Below are positions 1 to 5,009 of a DNA stretch of 5,009 nucleotides, piece by piece. A program made the position numbers and the translations under genes. This DNA comes from Desulfobacteraceae bacterium (GTDB lineage Bacteria > Desulfobacterota > Desulfobacteria > Desulfobacterales > UBA11574), in assembly GCA_003486165.1 (NCBI GenBank), contig DNGT01000401.1:1-5009 (forward strand), read 5' to 3'. How positions within the stretch are numbered: position 1 is the stretch's first letter; each line of letters opens with the position of its first letter. Below the pieces are notes generated by a model, which saw only the letters and a program-made list of their open reading frames with translations, ran no database searches and had not been told where the DNA came from.

Positions 1-123
1 GCAAATTTTGCTTTTGATGTGACACCGGCCAGACTGGTGACCGGTTTTATCACTGAACGAGGCATTTGCGGGGCCTCTGAAAAAGAGATACTTAAGCTGT
101 TTCCTGAAAAGAAAAAACCTTGA
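1..123 (+). CDS. mtnA: C-terminal end of S-methyl-5-thioribose-1-phosphate isomerase family protein (partial)
   Basis: Only the last 40 codons and the TGA stop are present; the gene begins left of the window. The tail contains FDVTPARLVTGFITERG, which matches the conserved end of the MtnA / eIF-2B alpha-like family (typically FDVTP..LITAIITE.G). MtnA converts 5-methylthioribose-1-phosphate to methylthioribulose-1-phosphate in methionine salvage, in the cytoplasm. Related eIF-2B-like sugar-phosphate isomerases share this ending, so the substrate cannot be fixed from the fragment. The final residues (EKKKP) are a short charged tail. The stop lies 31 nt before ahbB on the same strand, with no obvious terminator between, so the two are probably cotranscribed. 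Confidence 0.82.
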   Translation, partial: ANFAFDVTPARLVTGFITERGICGASEKEILKLFPEKKKP

Positions 124-154
124 CTTTTTCTGTCCCAACCCCTTAAATCACTTC

Positions 155-637
155 ATGTTGACCGAATTGGATAAAAGAATCATCGCTTCAATTCAAGGGG
201 ATATCCCGATTACCGAGCGGCCGTATTTGAAAATTGCCGAGCAACTGGGAATCTCGGAAAAAGTGCTTCTTGAAACCCTGCAAAAGCTGTGTGACAATGG
301 AGTTATCCGGCGGTTTGGCGCTACATTGCGCCATCAAAAATCCGGATATGAAGCCAATGCCATGGTGGCATGGCAGGTTGATGAAAACGATATCGATACG
401 GTGGGCGAAAAGATGGCTGCTTTTCGTGCGGTCTCCCATTGCTACCGGAGAAATCCAGAAGACGATTGGCCGTACAATCTGTACACCATGATCCATGCAA
501 AAGATGAAGCCTCCTGCCGGGAAATTGCCCGCAATATTTCAGCAGAAACATCCATCGACAATTACACCCTTCTTTTCAGCCGCGAAGAACTTAAAAAGAC
601 GTCCATGGAATATTTTCCAACAGACGATTACGATTAA
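155..637 (+). CDS. ahbB: Siroheme decarboxylase subunit, AhbB type (Lrp/AsnC-like)
   Basis: A 160-aa protein with the Lrp/AsnC-like architecture of siroheme decarboxylases: an N-terminal winged helix-turn-helix (about residues 5-55, with LKIAEQLGISEKVLLETL as the helix-turn-helix and GVIRRFGATL as the wing) and a C-terminal alpha/beta ligand domain. AhbA and AhbB together remove the acetate carboxyls at C12 and C18 of siroheme to give 12,18-didecarboxysiroheme, in the alternative heme pathway; the related NirD/L/G/H act in heme d1 synthesis. The segment VSHCYRR (93-99) with PYNLYTMIH (106-114) is the tetrapyrrole-binding/catalytic signature; His95 and the arginines at 98-99 are the likely key residues. 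I call it B rather than A because AhbA/NirD-like members, as I remember them, read VTHNY...NLWFTL here. The HTH domain looks like a fold relic rather than evidence for gene regulation. No Shine-Dalgarno stands out before the ATG, so translation may rely on coupling to mtnA. The ahbA partner is not in the window. Confidence 0.87.
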   Translation: MLTELDKRIIASIQGDIPITERPYLKIAEQLGISEKVLLETLQKLCDNGVIRRFGATLRHQKSGYEANAMVAWQVDENDIDTVGEKMAAFRAVSHCYRRNPEDDWPYNLYTMIHAKDEASCREIARNISAETSIDNYTLLFSREELKKTSMEYFPTDDYD

Positions 638-710
638 TCACCTGAATCTTGCATGAAGATTGATGAGAACCTTTAAAATACCTTGTTTAACCGATTTTTA
701 TCAATGTTAT

Positions 711-738
711 TTGACAAAACATTTTACTCCAATAGTAT
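711..738 (+). promoter_or_regulatory. Candidate sigma-70-like promoter for the radical SAM gene
   Basis: A perfect TTGACA lies at 711-716 in an AT-rich stretch. The -10 is less clear: TAGTAT (733-738) gives a 16-bp spacer and 4 of 6 matches, while TATACC (736-741) gives 19 bp. It would start a transcript about 190 nt ahead of the radical SAM start at 934, and that leader would include the whole 811-907 palindrome. Found by eye only. Confidence 0.4.
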
Positions 739-810
739 ACCCTTTTACTTTTGAGAGGCGGGTAGGGAGAAGGATGATATTTTTTATCTCATCAATTTTC
801 ACCCAAGGGG

Positions 811-907
811 CGAGCCGGAGGCTTTCATCTGCTGCGTTATTAAAGGCTCGCAATAGTTCACTATGGCTTCGCCCTTAAGTGCCTTGCATATGAAAGCCTT
901 CTACTCG
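811..907. repeat. Long imperfect palindrome (97 nt), probable dispersed intergenic repeat
   Basis: The two halves are inverted copies about a centre at position 859. Outer arms are CGAG (811-814) with CTCG (904-907); the strongest block is AGGCTTTCAT (819-828) with ATGAAAGCCT (890-899); the tip is ATAG (853-856), loop TTCA, CTAT (861-864). Intermediate stem parts are mismatched but keep shared patches such as TTAA and GGC. As RNA it would form one long bulged hairpin, and as DNA a cruciform. The GC-richer character compared with the flanking AT-rich DNA and the exact symmetry suggest an inserted REP/MITE-like element, though copy number cannot be judged from one window. It has no T-run on either side, so it is not a standard terminator. 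Confidence 0.72.
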
Positions 908-933
908 TGCAAGATCCAGGATCTATATTTGTA

Positions 934-2289
934 GTGAAATCCGACACCCCCCATATTCTTCTGGTCAATCCCTGGATACATGATTTCGCTGCGTATGACT
1001 TCTGGGCCAAACCTATAGGGCTTCTTGCGTTGGCATCAATACTTCGGTATCATGGACTTAGGGTCACCTACATGGATTGCCTGGACCGTTTTCATCCCCA
1101 GGCACCTCCAACCGACCCGTATGCCCGATTCGGCAGGGGACCGTATCTTAAAAAGCGAATCCCCAAGCCTGATGGGTTGGAGGATATACCCCGTAATTTT
1201 TCAAGATATGGAATTCGGAAAACATGGTTCAAAAAAGATCTTCGTTCCATTGAACCGCCTGATCTTGTGCTCATGACGTCTATGATGACGTATTGGTACC
1301 CGGGGGTACAAGAGACCATCGCAGTGGTCAGAGAGGTTTTTCCGGATGTGACCATTGTATTGGGGGGGATATACGCCACTCTCTGCCGGGAGCATGCCCA
1401 GAGTCATTCAGGCGCCGACCGGATCGAAACAGGAGCCGGTGAGGAATATATTCTCGAGAGGGTCGGCGAGCATACCGGTTATTCGGTTTCTCTGAAATGT
1501 AATCCTTCGGATCTTGACGCTTATCCTTATCCTGCCTTTGATCTTCAAAGAAAGATACCCTACGTGCCGCTGCTGACCTCCAAGGGGTGTCCCTTTTCGT
1601 GTAAATATTGTGCGTCACATTTTTTAAATCCAGAAAGAATGGTGCGAAGTCCGGAATCCGTGGTAGAAGAGATCAAATACTGGCATGAAAGATTTTGCGT
1701 AGAAGATTTTGTGTTCTACGATGACGCACTTTTAGTGGATGCAGAAAAGCATGCCACCCTCATATTCGAAGGGATCATCAATTCAGGTCTCAACATCCGC
1801 TTTCATACACCCAATGCAGTTCATATCCGAGGGATTTCAAGGCAAACCGCCCAATTGATGTTTCGGGCGGGTTTCGAAACACTCCGCCTCGGGCTCGAAA
1901 CAGCAGCGTTTGATGCAAGACAAGAATTGGACAAAAAGGTAACGTACGAAGAATTTAAACGGGCGGTGGCTTGTCTGAAGGCGGCGGGGTTTCATCAGAA
2001 CAAGATCGGCGCTTATCTGCTGGCAGGTCTGCCCGGACAAGACATGGCGTCCATCGAGAATTCAATCGAGATCGTTCGGCAAAACAACGTAACACCTGTC
2101 CTGGCCTATTACACGCCGATTCCACATACCGCGTTGTGGACCAAGGCGGTTGCTTCCTCTCGCTACAATCTGGAGTCAGACCCCGTGTTTACGAACAATG
2201 CCATACTCCCCTGCCAAAAAGAACCCTTTTCGTGGAAAACACCTGCACACCTTAAAAATCTGGCTCAAAGGAGCTTCAGGTGTTATTAA
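934..2289 (+). CDS. B12-binding-domain radical SAM protein, substrate unknown
   Basis: A protein of 451 aa from the GTG at 934. The N-terminal part (about residues 5-165) is a cobalamin-binding-type Rossmann domain: it opens with HILLVNPW, carries KPIGLLALASILRYHG and ends with a VLGGIYAT strand-loop, but lacks the DxHxxG cobalt-ligand motif, as is usual in this class. The radical SAM core follows, with the [4Fe-4S] site KGCPFSCKYC (Cys219, 223, 226, a CxxxCxxC). Later core motifs are FVFYDDALL, the LRLGLET strand (about 317-323), AGLPGQD (about 364-370) and YYTPIPHTALW (about 392-402). Members methylate or rearrange diverse substrates by SAM and cobalamin chemistry; I cannot assign a substrate. 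It is not AhbC or AhbD as I know them (those lack the B12 domain). Start choice: an in-frame GTG at 907 exists, but it has no ribosome binding site and its first base is the last base of the palindrome, while the protein family normally begins just before HILLVNPW. The GTG at 934 has a weak CCAGGA 12 nt upstream. The C-terminus (SFRCY) is abrupt. It is convergent with the DHH gene. Confidence 0.83.
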   Translation: MKSDTPHILLVNPWIHDFAAYDFWAKPIGLLALASILRYHGLRVTYMDCLDRFHPQAPPTDPYARFGRGPYLKKRIPKPDGLEDIPRNFSRYGIRKTWFKKDLRSIEPPDLVLMTSMMTYWYPGVQETIAVVREVFPDVTIVLGGIYATLCREHAQSHSGADRIETGAGEEYILERVGEHTGYSVSLKCNPSDLDAYPYPAFDLQRKIPYVPLLTSKGCPFSCKYCASHFLNPERMVRSPESVVEEIKYWHERFCVEDFVFYDDALLVDAEKHATLIFEGIINSGLNIRFHTPNAVHIRGISRQTAQLMFRAGFETLRLGLETAAFDARQELDKKVTYEEFKRAVACLKAAGFHQNKIGAYLLAGLPGQDMASIENSIEIVRQNNVTPVLAYYTPIPHTALWTKAVASSRYNLESDPVFTNNAILPCQKEPFSWKTPAHLKNLAQRSFRCY

Positions 2290-2508
2290 ATATTTGGCTG
2301 GAAGCTGTCTGAGAGAATTAGGGATCGTTTTTAAAGAACCCTATACGATCTAACGTTATGGAAAAACCTCCTGTTAAAACAAGGACCCTTATTTAATATC
2401 TCAGGAAGGCTCTTTCATTACGAGCCCTTATTCACGAGTTCTTTCAGTGCGGTAATATTTTCAAAAGGCTAACGTGTTAATGATTTACATAAAATTAAAA
2501 ATTGTTGG
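2290..2508. other. Convergent intergenic region with weak hairpins
   Basis: This separates two genes that end towards each other. Two weak inverted repeats are visible: GATCGT (2324-2329) with ACGATC downstream (about 2346-2351) around a long loop, and AAGGCTC (2406-2412) with GAGCCCTT (2422-2429), one bulged base and a 9-nt loop. Neither is followed by a clear T-run on either strand, so neither is a convincing terminator. I see no gene here. Confidence 0.55.
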
Positions 2509-3405
2509 TCAACCCTCATTGTCGTCATTCTTTAATAAGATATCGATAATTTTTGGGATATAATCATTCGCCTTGTCGGCAGCGAACCTGCATGACGCTG
2601 CAGCCCGGTGCCCACCCCCTTCAAACGCCGAAAGCATCACACCGACATTCACCCTGCAGTTTCGATTAAAGATGCTGTGACCCACGCTCACGGCAAGCCT
2701 TTTTTTATCTTTAGTATCATAGCGAATTTTAACACTCACCACCGCTTCGGGAAACAGTGAGTAGACCAAAAAACGATTGCCGGTGGGCATTTTGTCGAAT
2801 GCACGAAAATCCGTAATTGATACGTGACCGTTGAGGACAGTATGTTTTTTTAAAATGTCTTTATAGAGTTTATTCTTTTCAACAACTGCATCACATCTTG
2901 CTTTGACTTCTGGATCTTTGAGGACCTGATCGATTCTAGATTTTCTGAGCAGATGAACAAGCCTGTTCCAATATTGTTCGTCATATTCGTCACGCCCCAA
3001 CACCGTCATGGAGAGCAGTACAACACCGTACTTTTCGGGATAAAGGACTTCATCCATAGATAAATCCGCAGAATCGATTTTATCGGTTTCTGTAATTAAT
3101 TGACTGTAATCGGCCTTAAATTTATCCTTGTAATATTCAAAAATAACGCCGGCTGCTGAAGGGGCAAGCTTGAACGCACCTTCAAACGATTTGTCGATTT
3201 TGTTGGTATGGTGATGGTCAAACCAGAGCGTACAACGATCATTATACGGAAGGTTTGCGATGATGTCCCCGTGTCGAACGTCCACCAGTCCCCTTTGCAT
3301 GTCATTGGGCTCGACCCATTTCACCGGTTCTGTTATGTCTTCCGCTTCATAAAGCAGCACAGCGCAAACAACGCCGTCAAAGTCCGGCCGGGTGAGAATT
3401 CGCAT
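2509..3405 (-). CDS. DHH-family phosphoesterase (exopolyphosphatase-like), function unknown
   Basis: A 298-aa cytoplasmic protein with both parts of the DHH/DHHA1 superfamily. The DHH domain holds motif I, RPDFDG (Asp8 and Asp10); an Asp-rich patch with Asp43 before the signature; the signature DHHH (Asp63, His64, His65); and TDKIDSAD (Asp108, 111, 114) as the third metal-binding region. The C-terminal DHHA1-type domain ends with FEGGGHRAAAS (261-271), the substrate-binding glycine/His/Arg loop. Such enzymes use two Mn/Mg ions to hydrolyse phosphoester or phosphoanhydride bonds (oligoribonucleotides, pAp, cyclic dinucleotides, polyphosphate). At under 300 aa, without PAS, GGDEF, RecJ or membrane domains, it belongs with stand-alone DHH proteins whose substrate is uncertain. 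All expected metal ligands are present, so it should be active. The start is supported by GAGGAG 8 nt before the ATG. It lies on the same strand as hmcD but 350 nt away, with its own promoter candidate, so it is probably transcribed separately. Confidence 0.85.
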   Translation of the reverse strand: MRILTRPDFDGVVCAVLLYEAEDITEPVKWVEPNDMQRGLVDVRHGDIIANLPYNDRCTLWFDHHHTNKIDKSFEGAFKLAPSAAGVIFEYYKDKFKADYSQLITETDKIDSADLSMDEVLYPEKYGVVLLSMTVLGRDEYDEQYWNRLVHLLRKSRIDQVLKDPEVKARCDAVVEKNKLYKDILKKHTVLNGHVSITDFRAFDKMPTGNRFLVYSLFPEAVVSVKIRYDTKDKKRLAVSVGHSIFNRNCRVNVGVMLSAFEGGGHRAAASCRFAADKANDYIPKIIDILLKNDDNEG

Positions 3406-3413
3406 AAAAAAGA

Positions 3414-3419
3414 CTCCTC
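3414..3419 (-). promoter_or_regulatory. Ribosome binding site of the DHH gene
   Basis: On the minus strand GAGGAG lies 8 nt upstream of the ATG at 3405-3403, separated by a T-rich spacer. It fixes the start of the DHH protein, which places the DFDG motif at the usual distance from the N-terminus. Confidence 0.8.
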
Positions 3420-3472
3420 TTACAAAGAATATAGACGTTTAACCAGTTCATCAAATTTAGTATTTATCGGCA

Positions 3473-3501
3473 TTGATACGAGGAGACGCTGGAATTGTCA
3501 A
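3473..3501 (-). promoter_or_regulatory. Sigma-70-like promoter for the DHH gene
   Basis: Reading the minus strand, a perfect -35 TTGACA (3501-3496) is followed by a 17-bp spacer and TATCAA (3478-3473; 4 of 6 matches to TATAAT). Transcription would begin near 3466 and leave a leader of about 60 nt before the DHH start. Position, strand and spacing all fit; identified by eye only. Confidence 0.55.
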
Positions 3502-3635
3502 CCTTCTTTAGGAGGCCATCAAATTTTCGCCTATCCGCAGGAATCATAAATCCTTCGGGTCAGCCGGCATTAGGTTAGAGAGTCGCTTTCAGCGGCGGTA
3601 GGTTTGAGAAGCACTTCGTTTAAGGTTTGAGGCCA

Positions 3636-3710
3636 AAGATCAGAAGATAGGAAGGTAAGAAGATCAGAAGGTTAGTTTTTTCTTACTCGCTTACCTTCTC
3701 ACATTCTGTC
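3636..3710. repeat. AG-rich inverted repeat with internal direct repeats
   Basis: The arms 3641-3659 and 3690-3708 are inverted copies matching at 15 of 19 positions, including a perfect 9-bp block, GAAGGTAAG (3651-3659) with CTTACCTTC (3690-3698). The left arm and loop also carry two direct copies of AGATCAGAAG (3637-3646 and 3661-3670), so alternative foldings are possible, for example GTAAGAA (3655-3661) with TTCTTAC (3680-3686). It lies just past the end of hmcD and could end that operon's transcript or stabilise its 3' end, but there is no trailing T-run on the minus strand. It may equally be a dispersed intergenic repeat. Confidence 0.6.
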
Positions 3711-3755
3711 TTCAACCGCAAAGCGTCTGATGAATGGAAGGTTTTGAAACGGGTT

Positions 3756-3890
3756 CTAATCTTTATGTTTACCACCGGTCAGAAATAGCCAGAAAAGTGT
3801 CATCCCAACCAGCGTCGCGATTACCAGCAAATACGTAACAGATTCCGTGTATGTCATAAAATCTTGGAGCGTATAAAAAACGTGGTCCAT
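3756..3890 (-). CDS. hmcD: Small membrane subunit of Hmc/Nhc-type redox complex (HmcD-like)
   Basis: A 44-aa protein, short enough to be missed by length-filtered gene calling. It has a short polar N-terminus (MDHVFYTLQDF), one hydrophobic membrane helix (about residues 18-38, SVTYLLVIATLVGMTLFWLF) and a basic, glycine-containing tail (TGGKHKD). The ribosome binding site is strong: AGGAAAGG 8 nt before the ATG, overlapping the hmcC stop codon, with only 14 nt between the genes, which indicates translational coupling. In Hmc and nine-heme (Nhc/9Hc) operons the NrfD-like C subunit is followed by a tiny single-helix protein, D, of nearly this size (HmcD is about 47 aa). The role of D is unknown; a structural part of the membrane arm is likely. 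Identification rests on position, size and topology, since the sequence is too short for a secure family match by eye. Confidence 0.75.
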   Translation of the reverse strand: MDHVFYTLQDFMTYTESVTYLLVIATLVGMTLFWLFLTGGKHKD

Positions 3891-3898
3891 AATCAAAG

Positions 3899-3906
3899 CC
3901 TTTCCT
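3899..3906 (-). promoter_or_regulatory. Ribosome binding site of hmcD overlapping the hmcC stop
   Basis: On the minus strand AGGAAAGG precedes the hmcD ATG by 8 nt, and its first two bases are the last two of the hmcC TAG stop. This is a typical coupling arrangement and is the main support for hmcD being a real gene. Confidence 0.75.
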
Positions 3907-5009
3907 AATGCGTATCCTTGTAATCCGGATGTTCATATAAAATGGGCATTCTGGTTACGATAAACCGGTAAAGCAGTAACCCAATCATAACGATAAAGAC
4001 GGATAGTCCGATTTCCATCCAGTGTGGAAAATATCGTTCACTGGATGGAAGATGCCAATTAAAAGCAACAAGGCAGACATTGAATCTGTTAAGGATAACC
4101 CCCAGTACCGCCAAAACGGATGTGAATTTTATCAGGTTCAGGCTTTTTGTCCGAACACCGATTGCATACAGAATGCTTGGCAGCGCTACAAAACCTAAAA
4201 GTTCCACGAGATACCAGGTCCCATATCCGGTTGAAAGATAATGCCATTGATTTTCAGCGGATATACCCAGAACCTTGATGGCGAAATATCCCGCCAGAAC
4301 ATATGATGCGGCTTTGCCAAATCCTAAGGTGACACCGTTTGCTTCTTGGAGGTGAGTCCCATCCATTTTGTAAGCAAAAAAGCGGTGGGAAAGGGTGCTT
4401 TCAAAAATAACCATGGAAAGACCTGCGATGATGCTGGTGACAAAAAAGTAAATGGGTATATATGGTGAATACCACAATGGGTGCAGTTTTGACGGTGCGA
4501 TCAAAAATAGAGCGCCCAGAGAAGACTGATGCATGGTGGAGAGTACAACACCGAATATGGTGAGGAGAATGGTCAGCTTAACCACAAGACTTCGGGCTCT
4601 TTTTAATCCCAGCCATTCCATTGCCGCAGGAGAGAACTCGATAAAAAGGACCGTTAGGTATGTGGCCACGCAAAGACCCACTTCAAAGAGAACGGATGTG
4701 GTTCCTTGCTGGACGACCAAGGGGTATGGGAGACGCCATGGTCGGCCCACATCATAATTAATGGCAAGAAACACCAGCGCGTATCCTAAAAAGCCGGTGA
4801 GGATGGCCGGCCGAACTGCAGAATGGTATTTTTTCATTCCAAAAAGGTAGACTGCTGAAGATGTGACATATCCTCCGGCTGCCAAGGCAACACCGCAAAG
4901 GAGGTCAAAGCTTATCCAAATTCCCCAGGGGTTGTAATCGGAAAGATTCGTGACGGCAGCCAATCCCCCTGTAAATCGTAGATAAGTGATATAAACACCC
5001 ACGCCTAAG
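3905..5009 (-). CDS. hmcC: NrfD-like integral membrane subunit of Hmc/Nhc redox complex (5' partial)
   Basis: A polytopic membrane protein of the NrfD/PsrC family, about 367 residues visible. The frame stays open to the right edge. A GTG at 5002-5000 is available as a start, but HmcC proteins carry another hydrophobic N-terminal segment before the conserved block, so the true start probably lies outside the window. Hallmarks seen: GGLAAVTNLSDYNPWGIWIS at the N-terminal side (the HmcC-type 'VTNL.D..PWG.WI..D' block), GVALAAGGYV, and NYDVGRPWR (about 82-90 from the GTG), the charged NrfD-family site near the quinone pocket. About nine or ten hydrophobic helices follow. In Hmc and Nhc complexes this subunit binds menaquinone and joins a periplasmic ferredoxin-like B subunit and a multiheme cytochrome A to the membrane. 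Those genes should lie to the right. It ends FIVTRMPILYEHPDYKDTH, immediately before hmcD. Assignment to Hmc rather than Nhc is uncertain; both share this subunit type. Confidence 0.87.
   Translation of the reverse strand, partial: LGVGVYITYLRFTGGLAAVTNLSDYNPWGIWISFDLLCGVALAAGGYVTSSAVYLFGMKKYHSAVRPAILTGFLGYALVFLAINYDVGRPWRLPYPLVVQQGTTSVLFEVGLCVATYLTVLFIEFSPAAMEWLGLKRARSLVVKLTILLTIFGVVLSTMHQSSLGALFLIAPSKLHPLWYSPYIPIYFFVTSIIAGLSMVIFESTLSHRFFAYKMDGTHLQEANGVTLGFGKAASYVLAGYFAIKVLGISAENQWHYLSTGYGTWYLVELLGFVALPSILYAIGVRTKSLNLIKFTSVLAVLGVILNRFNVCLVAFNWHLPSSERYFPHWMEIGLSVFIVMIGLLLYRFIVTRMPILYEHPDYKDTH

Larger units (their letters stand above)
638..933. other. Gene-free region between ahbB and the radical SAM gene
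   Basis: No convincing coding sequence. Just after the ahbB stop is a small 6-bp hairpin (aatctt at 645-650, loop of 5, aagatt at 656-661) without a T-run, so it is a poor intrinsic terminator. An AT-rich part follows (about 660-735) with a candidate promoter, then a purine-rich stretch (about 752-775, gagaggcgggtagggagaa), then the long palindrome at 811-907. Two short open frames here (660-878 and its internal ATG at 774) run into the palindrome and look spurious. Confidence 0.7.
3406..3755. other. Gene-free spacer between hmcD and the DHH gene
   Basis: It contains the DHH promoter and ribosome binding site near 3414-3501, a small hairpin at 3535-3558 (CCGCAGGA and TCCTTCGG, one mismatch, 8-nt loop) and the AG-rich inverted repeat at 3636-3710. 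A + strand open frame crossing the first half is antisense to the DHH start and has no ribosome binding site. No credible gene is seen. Confidence 0.65.

Noticed and set aside
188..496. Minus-strand open frame across ahbB
   Set aside because: A shadow of ahbB; hydropathy and composition do not look like a real protein and there is no ribosome binding site.
155..637. Reading this gene as an Lrp/AsnC transcription regulator
   Set aside because: The VSHCYRR and PYNLYTMIH signature belongs to siroheme decarboxylases; the DNA-binding-like domain is inherited in that family.
660..878. 72-aa open frame on the + strand, with an internal ATG at 774
   Set aside because: The second half is a translation of the 811-907 palindrome, there is no properly spaced ribosome binding site, and the peptide has no recognisable domain.
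2406..2429. Hairpin as a bidirectional intrinsic terminator for the convergent genes
   Set aside because: The stem is short and bulged, and no T-run follows on either strand.
2422..2472. Minus-strand stretch reading PFENITALKELVNKGS, possibly a gene remnant
   Set aside because: Only 16 codons between stops with no start codon; it could be chance.
3420..3473. 17-codon minus-strand frame (MPINTKFDELVKRLYSL) ending at the DHH ribosome binding site, a possible leader peptide
   Set aside because: Its ATG overlaps the proposed -10 box, so the mRNA would start inside it; it also has no ribosome binding site of its own. It would deserve another look if transcription starts further upstream.
3208..3549. 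113-aa open frame on the + strand
   Set aside because: Its first two thirds lie antisense to the well-supported N-terminus of the DHH gene, and the rest crosses that gene's promoter.

Overview
The window looks like chromosomal DNA from a sulfate-reducing deltaproteobacterium, most probably of the Desulfobacterales. Three things point there: a siroheme decarboxylase subunit (AhbB, the siroheme-dependent heme route of sulfate reducers and archaea), the end of an Hmc/Nhc-type transmembrane redox complex (an NrfD-like subunit plus a tiny membrane subunit), and intergenic palindromes of a style I associate with those genomes. The taxonomic call is inferred from gene content alone.

Layout: on the + strand, the last 40 codons of mtnA (methylthioribose-1-phosphate isomerase family) are followed after 31 nt by ahbB (155-637). 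A gene-free stretch (638-933) holds a candidate promoter and a long, perfectly centred imperfect palindrome (811-907). Then comes a B12-binding-type radical SAM protein, whose start is better placed at 934 than at 907. A 219-nt convergent intergenic region follows, then three minus-strand genes read from the right edge leftwards: a 5'-truncated hmcC/nhcC (3905-5009), a 44-aa membrane protein hmcD/nhcD (3756-3890) with an excellent ribosome binding site, a 350-nt spacer with an AG-rich inverted repeat and a good sigma-70-like promoter, and a DHH-family phosphoesterase (2509-3405).

How the genes fit together: AhbB makes 12,18-didecarboxysiroheme for heme synthesis, and HmcC/HmcD belong to a complex that exchanges electrons between the periplasmic multiheme cytochrome pool and the membrane or cytoplasm, which itself needs much heme. 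The radical SAM and DHH genes are recognisable by family but not by substrate. The Hmc-like operon stops after the D subunit, with no hmcE or hmcF downstream, which resembles the four-gene nine-heme (Nhc/9Hc) arrangement more than the six-gene Hmc operon. I see no CRISPR array, tRNA, rRNA or intact insertion sequence, and no convincing new multi-gene system; the most unexplained items are the two intergenic palindromes and the orphan radical SAM protein.
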